From positions 1-10,905 of the forward strand of contig JAYSTS010000331.1 of NCBI GenBank assembly GCA_043719475.1: a DNA stretch of 10,905 bases, in the 5' to 3' direction. Origin of the DNA: SYFY01 sp043719475 (GTDB lineage Bacteria; Pseudomonadota; Gammaproteobacteria; Pseudomonadales; Azotimanducaceae). The notes beneath the pieces are model-generated. The model saw only the letters and a list, made by a program, of their open reading frames with translations. It made no database searches and had not been told where the DNA came from. The translations under genes and the position numbers were made by a program. Shown in pieces: positions 6,921 through 10,905 of the stretch (its first letter is position 1; each line of letters opens with the position of its first letter).

Positions 6921-7889
6921 ATGACTGACTTTCTTCGCACGCCTGATGCAAATTTTGCGGGACTCACGGATTTTCCGTTCACGCCGCAGTACCACACCTG
7001 GCAAGATCTGCGCATGCACTACGTGGATGAAGGCCCGAAAGATGCGCCTGTCGTGCTCCTTACACACGGCATGCCCACCTGGTCATACCTCTACCGCGAC
7101 ATGATTCCGCTGCTGGTAGCGGCCGGCTACCGCTGCATCGCGCCAGATCACATGGGTTTTGGTCGATCCGACAAACCGACCGACATCCACTGGTACACCA
7201 TCGCCCGGCACACGGAGATCCTCACCTCGCTGATCACAACACTCGACCTCAAACGGATCACTCTGGTGTGTCAGGACTGGGGTGGGCCGACGGGTCTGGC
7301 GCAAACAGCGATGATGCCGGAACGCTTCGAGCGCCTCGTCATCATGAACACCTGGCTGCACCACCCGGAATACGTCTACACCGAGGCGATTCGCAACTGG
7401 AACAAGAACTGGCACGAAGGCGGCTTGTTTGCGGGACCCAGACCAGAGGTCGGTCTACTGCTGGTGCTCAGCGCAGGATTGGCGCGACGAGAGGTCATCT
7501 TCCCTGCACTCATCAAAGGCGAGGCGCCTGTTTTTGAAGGCAACGCTGCGACGCTGTACCGAGGATTCGCAGCGCCATTCAAGGGGCTCGATGACAAGGC
7601 TTTCAACGGGCTGCGGCGGTTTCCGCTGTCCATCCCCTTCGACAACTACGATAACGGCAACGGTGCGGCGCAGACGCTGCACTACCGAACACTGCTGGCG
7701 CAATCAATGCCGACTCACTTCATCTGGGGTGGCGCGGATGATGTGTTCGTTGAGAGCTGGGGTAGGGAGTGGGCCATGCAGATGGGAGGCACGTTTGATC
7801 GCATCCCCGAGGCCGGTCACTTTCTGCAGAACACCCACAGCGCAGACATCGTCCGTTTCATGTTGGGACGCATCAAGACCTCTGGCTGA
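6921..7889 (+). CDS. Haloalkane dehalogenase-like alpha/beta hydrolase (HLD-I type)
   Basis: The 322-residue protein is an alpha/beta hydrolase with a cap domain. Motifs are HGMPTWSYLYRDM (49-61, oxyanion region), PDHMGFGRSDKP (75-86), the nucleophile Asp119 in CQDWGG with Trp120 beside it, Asp274 in GGADD as likely catalytic acid, and His300 in PEAGH. Asp-Trp at the nucleophile, WSYLYR after the HG and an acid in this late position fit subfamily I haloalkane dehalogenases such as DhlA and DhmA. These hydrolyse carbon-halogen bonds to alcohol and halide. Trp160 in the cap may be the second halide-binding Trp. Met51 replaces the Glu usual in HGEPTW. An epoxide hydrolase or another ester-type hydrolase cannot be excluded. 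A strong Shine-Dalgarno supports the start. It converges on the kinase-like gene with only 12 bases between stops. Confidence 0.82.
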   Translation: MTDFLRTPDANFAGLTDFPFTPQYHTWQDLRMHYVDEGPKDAPVVLLTHGMPTWSYLYRDMIPLLVAAGYRCIAPDHMGFGRSDKPTDIHWYTIARHTEILTSLITTLDLKRITLVCQDWGGPTGLAQTAMMPERFERLVIMNTWLHHPEYVYTEAIRNWNKNWHEGGLFAGPRPEVGLLLVLSAGLARREVIFPALIKGEAPVFEGNAATLYRGFAAPFKGLDDKAFNGLRRFPLSIPFDNYDNGNGAAQTLHYRTLLAQSMPTHFIWGGADDVFVESWGREWAMQMGGTFDRIPEAGHFLQNTHSADIVRFMLGRIKTSG

Positions 7890-7901
7890 AAACCCAGGCA
7901 G

Positions 7902-8795
7902 TTATCTCCTGGCGGCACGCATCGACCGTTCGAGTCGAGCGCGCCAGGTGCGGGTTGCTTCGCTCGCAGGATCAAGACATATCTCGTAATACAGCGAGCC
8001 GATCGAAACGATCAATGCGTGTTGTTGAAACCAGGTTGTTTCACTGTTCGTTAGTTTGTGGCGGTAAACACTCAACGCCGCATCCAGAGCCTTCGACTCG
8101 CCCCATAACCACAGGCCTGTGAAGTCAAACCACCATGGTCCCGGTTCAGCATCACCCCAGTCGATGACTGCGGTCGCTTGGCCCGAAAGGGCGTCGATCA
8201 GGACATGTTCATCGTTGAGATCCATGTGACAGAGAACCTGCCGCGAATCAAAGTCTGGTAACGGACGCTTCAACAAGTCCCGGATCGTTTCACCCACCGG
8301 GACATCGACGTGCGCATCAATGGTATCCAGATGCTTCAGTACGAACTCAATCCACTCGTTGAACGAAAAGGGCTCCGGGTCTTCATCGATGGGCTGGTTG
8401 TGCAGGGCGCGAAGGAACTGACCCATCTGTTCGCCAAAGACGGTAGCGTCAACCTTCACGGAATCCGGAAGCGCGCACAGTTGTGTTCCCTTCAGCAACG
8501 GATACACCATCGCGGCGTAGGGAATTCCGTCCACGGCCGTCAGTTCAGTGCGAGGCCTGGGGACCGACAGAGGAAGATCGTTGGGAAGACTCAGTAGCAG
8601 GGTTAGTTCCGATGCCAATGCATCTGCGGTACTCCGCCGTTTTGGAATACGCATTACCATCTCATCACAAACAAAGGTTTCGTAGTCCCAGCCCGCGCCC
8701 AGAACCGCAGGCGTACCTGTCAACCCGCAGAGACGGGCAAGCTTCAACACCGCTGAGTGGTCGAGGGTGAAATCGGGGTCCCAGGGCTGATTCAT
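7902..8795 (-). CDS. Aminoglycoside phosphotransferase (APH)-family kinase, substrate unknown
   Basis: The 297-residue protein has the two-lobe APH fold. The N-lobe has a conserved basic strand, VMRIPKR, at 47-53. The catalytic loop is CHMDLNDEHVLID at 189-201, with His190, catalytic Asp192 and His197 in place of the usual Asn. The metal-binding segment is VIDWGDAEPGP at 210-220 (Asp212), followed by the family-typical WWFDFTGL. His at the Asn position is known in macrolide-phosphotransferase and APH(2'')-type members. Chromosomal members often act on small metabolites, so drug resistance should not be assumed. It lies 47 bases downstream of the VOC gene on the same strand and is probably co-transcribed with it. 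No distinct Shine-Dalgarno is seen at the ATG. Confidence 0.85.
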   Translation of the reverse strand: MNQPWDPDFTLDHSAVLKLARLCGLTGTPAVLGAGWDYETFVCDEMVMRIPKRRSTADALASELTLLLSLPNDLPLSVPRPRTELTAVDGIPYAAMVYPLLKGTQLCALPDSVKVDATVFGEQMGQFLRALHNQPIDEDPEPFSFNEWIEFVLKHLDTIDAHVDVPVGETIRDLLKRPLPDFDSRQVLCHMDLNDEHVLIDALSGQATAVIDWGDAEPGPWWFDFTGLWLWGESKALDAALSVYRHKLTNSETTWFQQHALIVSIGSLYYEICLDPASEATRTWRARLERSMRAARR

Positions 8796-8842
8796 GAATG
8801 AGAGGCTCTACAAAGTCGTGAGATCGTGTTGTCGTCTGAGGC

Positions 8843-9256
8843 CTAGCTCTGCCCACCACGCAACATGGCTGCAAGATGCTGCGTTTCATATTGCATCGCT
8901 GAAACGATATTCCCCTCCGAATCTTCAAAACTGAGGATCTTGCCAACCGTCGGAATCGCCCCATCAAAGCGAATCTTCGCTCCACCTGATATCAATGCCG
9001 CTCGCGTCGCCGCGATGTCGGCAACCGAAATGGTACAAGTGAATCCGCGATTGGCCGCATCGCCATCACGCAGGGGTGCGTGGCGTTTTTCCAGAGCGCC
9101 TTCAATACCGGGGTTTGTGGATTCCCCGGTGTGGATGCGGAAAAAATCTGGCGGACCCCAGGCCTCAAACCGCCAACCAAATACGGCGCCGTAGAATTTC
9201 TGCGCTCGCTCAAGATCATCGGCGTGGATCGCGAAGTGAACGACATTGTTGGACAT
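8843..9256 (-). CDS. VOC-family protein (glyoxalase / bleomycin-resistance fold)
   Basis: The 137-residue product from the ATG at 9256 begins with the usual VOC pattern: NNVVHFAIHADDLERAQKFY, then GAVFGWRF. It ends its second half with SFEDSEGNIVSAMQYE (about 109-124), as in single-VOC proteins that dimerise to build a metal-centred site. His7 and the second-half acidic residues are plausible metal ligands, but the substrate cannot be read. The frame extends 13 residues upstream to an ATG at 9295. That extension (MMWQVHPTSEIST) is not family-like and would overlap a good -10 box, so the shorter start is chosen. The gene leads a likely two-gene unit with the APH-like kinase. Confidence 0.87.
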   Translation of the reverse strand: MSNNVVHFAIHADDLERAQKFYGAVFGWRFEAWGPPDFFRIHTGESTNPGIEGALEKRHAPLRDGDAANRGFTCTISVADIAATRAALISGGAKIRFDGAIPTVGKILSFEDSEGNIVSAMQYETQHLAAMLRGGQS

Positions 9257-9290
9257 AGTGCTGATCTCGCTGGTTGGGTGGACCTGCCAC

Positions 9291-9317
9291 ATCATAAACA
9301 GGGAATCGATTCAGCAA
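9291..9317 (-). promoter_or_regulatory. Candidate sigma-70 promoter for the VOC/kinase pair
   Basis: On the minus strand, TATGAT (plus-strand 9291-9296) matches five of six -10 bases. TTGCTG (9312-9317) begins with the TTG of a -35 at a 15-base spacing, which is somewhat short. A perfect 10-base palindrome, GAATCGATTC, lies between the two boxes (9302-9311). The -10 lies 34 bases before the preferred VOC start. Confidence 0.4.
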
Positions 9318-9486
9318 GCGCTGGCAATTCGCCAAGCTCCAGTGAAATCACGACAAGGTGGCGATGTGAATCGGTTTTTTGTTTCAGCGAAGAGTTGATC
9401 GCAGTCTGAGCACTGGCCGAGACCCGATGACGTAACTGGCGTACAGATCTGCAGGCTGATGGCCGCTGCGCCCGTGGCTCCAAGGC
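9318..9486. other. Non-coding stretch that should contain the left end of the IS91-type element
   Basis: No credible gene is seen on either strand. The stretch separates the VOC promoter region from the transposase remnant. It contains a T-run (GGTTTTTTG, about 9373-9381) without a convincing hairpin before it. IS91-family elements lack the terminal inverted repeats of ordinary insertion sequences, so I could not fix the boundary by eye. Confidence 0.4.
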
Positions 9487-9774
9487 ATGCATCTTCCGGC
9501 GATGCGCGCATCAACCACTCAGCAACCCCGCACACCCAGGGTCCACTATCAACGGCACCAGCCGGAAAACACCACGCTCTACCCAATCATCGAGCAGAAC
9601 CTGTCGGTCCAGCGCGATGCAATACAGCAACAGGAAGCCTCGCTGCCGGGGTTCGTACTCGCCGAATTCGAGGACTATCTGCGCTGCGGCCGGCTCGAAC
9701 ACGGGTTCGTGCGCGTGAAGTGCAACGGTTGCCGCCACGAACACCTGGTGGCGTTCTCCTGCAAACATCGAGGG

Positions 9775-9848
9775 TTACTCCGGGCATCCTGCCCTCCGCC
9801 CTGCGGGCCAGCCTTCGGCTGTTCAAAATCGCTCCCGGCGATTTTGTT
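9775..9848. repeat. Four-hairpin mini-element (net 71 bases) inserted in the transposase gene
   Basis: This segment has no counterpart in IS91-type proteins and interrupts the zinc motif between KHRG and CPSCGARRM. It contains four consecutive perfect stem-loops: 9782-9794 (GGGCA/TGCCC, 3-base loop), 9798-9808 (GCCC/GGGC, 3-base loop), 9809-9821 (CAGCC/GGCTG, 3-base loop) and 9824-9846 (CAAAATCGC/GCGATTTTG, 9-base stem, 5-base loop). Removing 71 bases restores the frame with one codon between Gly and Cys, as in the family GFCPSC. The exact ends are uncertain by a few bases. It resembles REP-like palindromic elements, but I cannot assign it to a named family. Confidence 0.75.
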
Positions 9849-10127
9849 TGCCCTTCCTGTGGCGCTCGTCGAATGATCGAAACGTCGGCCCACCTCGTTG
9901 ACCACGTCTTCCCGGAAGTACCGATACGCCAGTGGGTGCTGAGCTTTCCCTGGCCTTTGCGCCTGCTCTTCGCCACTAACCCCGACGCGCTCAGTCGTTC
10001 TCTGGCCGTCATCGTTCGCGCCATCCAGACCGATGTGACCCATCGGGCAGGCCTGACCGCCCGCAGCTGCGCCAGAACCGGTGTCGTCACTCTCATCCAA
10101 CGGTTTGGCAGTGCGCTGATTCTCAAC

Positions 10128-10141
10128 GCCTACCCGGCCAG
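10128..10141. other. 14-base insertion immediately before the transposase HUH motif
   Basis: Between the codons for Leu-Asn (ending 10127) and Val-His-Leu-His (starting 10142) lie 14 bases, GCCTACCCGGCCAG, that no family member would need. They shift the frame by two. Removing them gives LILNVHLHMLILDG, close to the family consensus. I see no flanking target duplication. Confidence 0.65.
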
Positions 10142-10905
10142 GTTCATCTGCATATGCTGATTCTCGACGGGGTTTACACCCTCGAGCCGGACGGACCGCG
10201 ATTCCATCGCGTCACCGCACCCGATACAAAAACTCTCGAGGACCTGCTCAACCGTCTCATCCAGCGCATCGCCCGCAGGCTCTCCCGCCCTAACACAAAA
10301 TCGGTCTCCTCATCGAAGACACCGAACAGCCTCTGGCTCAACTTGCGCTCAACCTGGAACCCACTGACGCCCTGGATCACCTGAACGCCGCGTCCATCCG
10401 CTACCGTATCACCGTCGGACCGGGCACTGGCCGCAGAACCCTCACCCTCAAGAACCCCGCCCTCAACCGGACCGATGCAACACCCAAACGCTTCACCACC
10501 AATCAGGACAGCTTCTCCCTGAACTGCGCCGTGTCTTGTCAGCCACACCAACGCGACCGCCTCGAGCGGCTGTGCCGTTACATTACTCGGCCGGCACTGT
10601 GTCTTGACCGCCTCTCGGTCAATGCCTCCGGCCAGGTCGTCTACCAACTCAAGAACCCGTTCTACGACGGCACCACGCACGTCCTGTTCAGTCCCCAGGA
10701 CTTTATCGCACGCCTTGCCGCTCTCGTACCGCGACCTCGCGCCAATCTCACCCGCTATCACGGTGTGTTCGCTCCCGCCTCACCACTCAGGCAACTCATC
10801 GTGCCAGCCGTGCACAAACCCCCCAGGCCCAAAACCAAAACAACTCAAGATCATCAGCAAACCGACAAAAACACCCTGAACCATCACCCAGCCGAATGCT
10901 CCGAA

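Larger units (their letters stand above)
9487..10905 (+). pseudogene. IS91-family transposase, frameshifted, 3' end outside the window
   Basis: Four consecutive pieces read as one IS91-type HUH transposase in different frames. Piece 1 (9487-9774) has the N-terminal zinc region starting CNGCRHEHLVAFSC and ends KHRG. Piece 2 (9849-10127) resumes with CPSCGARRM, then ETSAHLVDHVFPE, RQWVLSFPWPLR and LIQRFGSAL. Piece 3 (10142-about 10300) holds the HUH motif as VHLHMLILDGVY. Piece 4 (10303-10905, open to the edge) has GLLIEDTEQP, YRITVGPGTGR, LERLCRYITRPAL, YQLKNPFYDGTTHV, FIARLAALVPRPRANLTRYH and GVFAP. The breaks are a net 71-base insertion after 9774, a 14-base insertion at 10128-10141, and an apparent one-base loss in the A-run near 10296-10300. 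Summed coding length is about 443 codons and the usual C-terminal segment is missing, so the gene continues rightwards. Such proteins move single-stranded DNA by rolling-circle transposition. The start (9487 or 9502) is uncertain. This copy should be inactive. Confidence 0.88.

Noticed and set aside
7894..7912. Inverted repeat CCAGG/CCTGG between the convergent dehalogenase and kinase genes as a terminator
   Set aside because: The stem is only five pairs with a nine-base loop and no T-run on either side, and it overlaps the kinase coding end.
1120..9256. A resistance island (FabV, FolA, APH-like kinase, VOC protein)
   Set aside because: thyA-folA and fabV are housekeeping genes, the kinase and VOC proteins have no identifiable drug substrate, and no resistance-type mobile structure encloses them.
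9257..9295. Longer VOC start at 9295
   Set aside because: The extra 13 residues are unlike the family and the start codon overlaps a good -10 box.
9775..10302. Programmed frameshifting to make the transposase from several frames
   Set aside because: The breaks are large insertions of 71 and 14 bases plus one shift, which recoding cannot bridge; decay is simpler.

Overview
The window looks like chromosomal DNA of a moderately GC-rich proteobacterium, most likely a gammaproteobacterium from an environmental or marine setting. This rests on a 264-residue E. coli-type thymidylate synthase followed by dihydrofolate reductase, an enoyl reductase of the FabV type, a haloalkane-dehalogenase-like hydrolase and an IS91-type transposase remnant. 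The taxonomic guess is inference from protein types only.

Positions 1-6803 carry six genes, all on the minus strand. In transcription order they are thyA (6803-6009), folA (5966-5451), a secreted S9 prolyl-oligopeptidase-family peptidase (5342-3321), an AcoX/ATP-NAD-kinase-family protein (3324-2326), fabV (2316-1120) and a six-helix membrane class III adenylate cyclase that runs off the left edge (1001-1). thyA-folA couple dTMP synthesis to tetrahydrofolate recycling. The peptidase and kinase genes overlap by 4 bases and fabV follows 9 bases later, so these three almost certainly share a message. The cyclase lies about 100 bases further on, across a short tandem repeat.

Positions 6804-6920 are a divergent intergenic region. 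From 6921 a haloalkane-dehalogenase-like alpha/beta hydrolase reads on the plus strand. It meets, tail to tail, a minus-strand pair made of a VOC-domain protein (9256-8843) and an aminoglycoside-phosphotransferase-like kinase (8795-7902).

The right end (about 9487-10905) is a decayed IS91-family (HUH, Y2-type) transposase on the plus strand. Its reading frame is spread over three frames by an apparent 71-base insertion, a 14-base insertion and a one-base loss, and it leaves the window before its C-terminus. The 71-base insertion is the most unusual object here: it consists almost wholly of four consecutive perfect hairpins and splits the N-terminal zinc-binding motif. No CRISPR array, rRNA or tRNA was seen.
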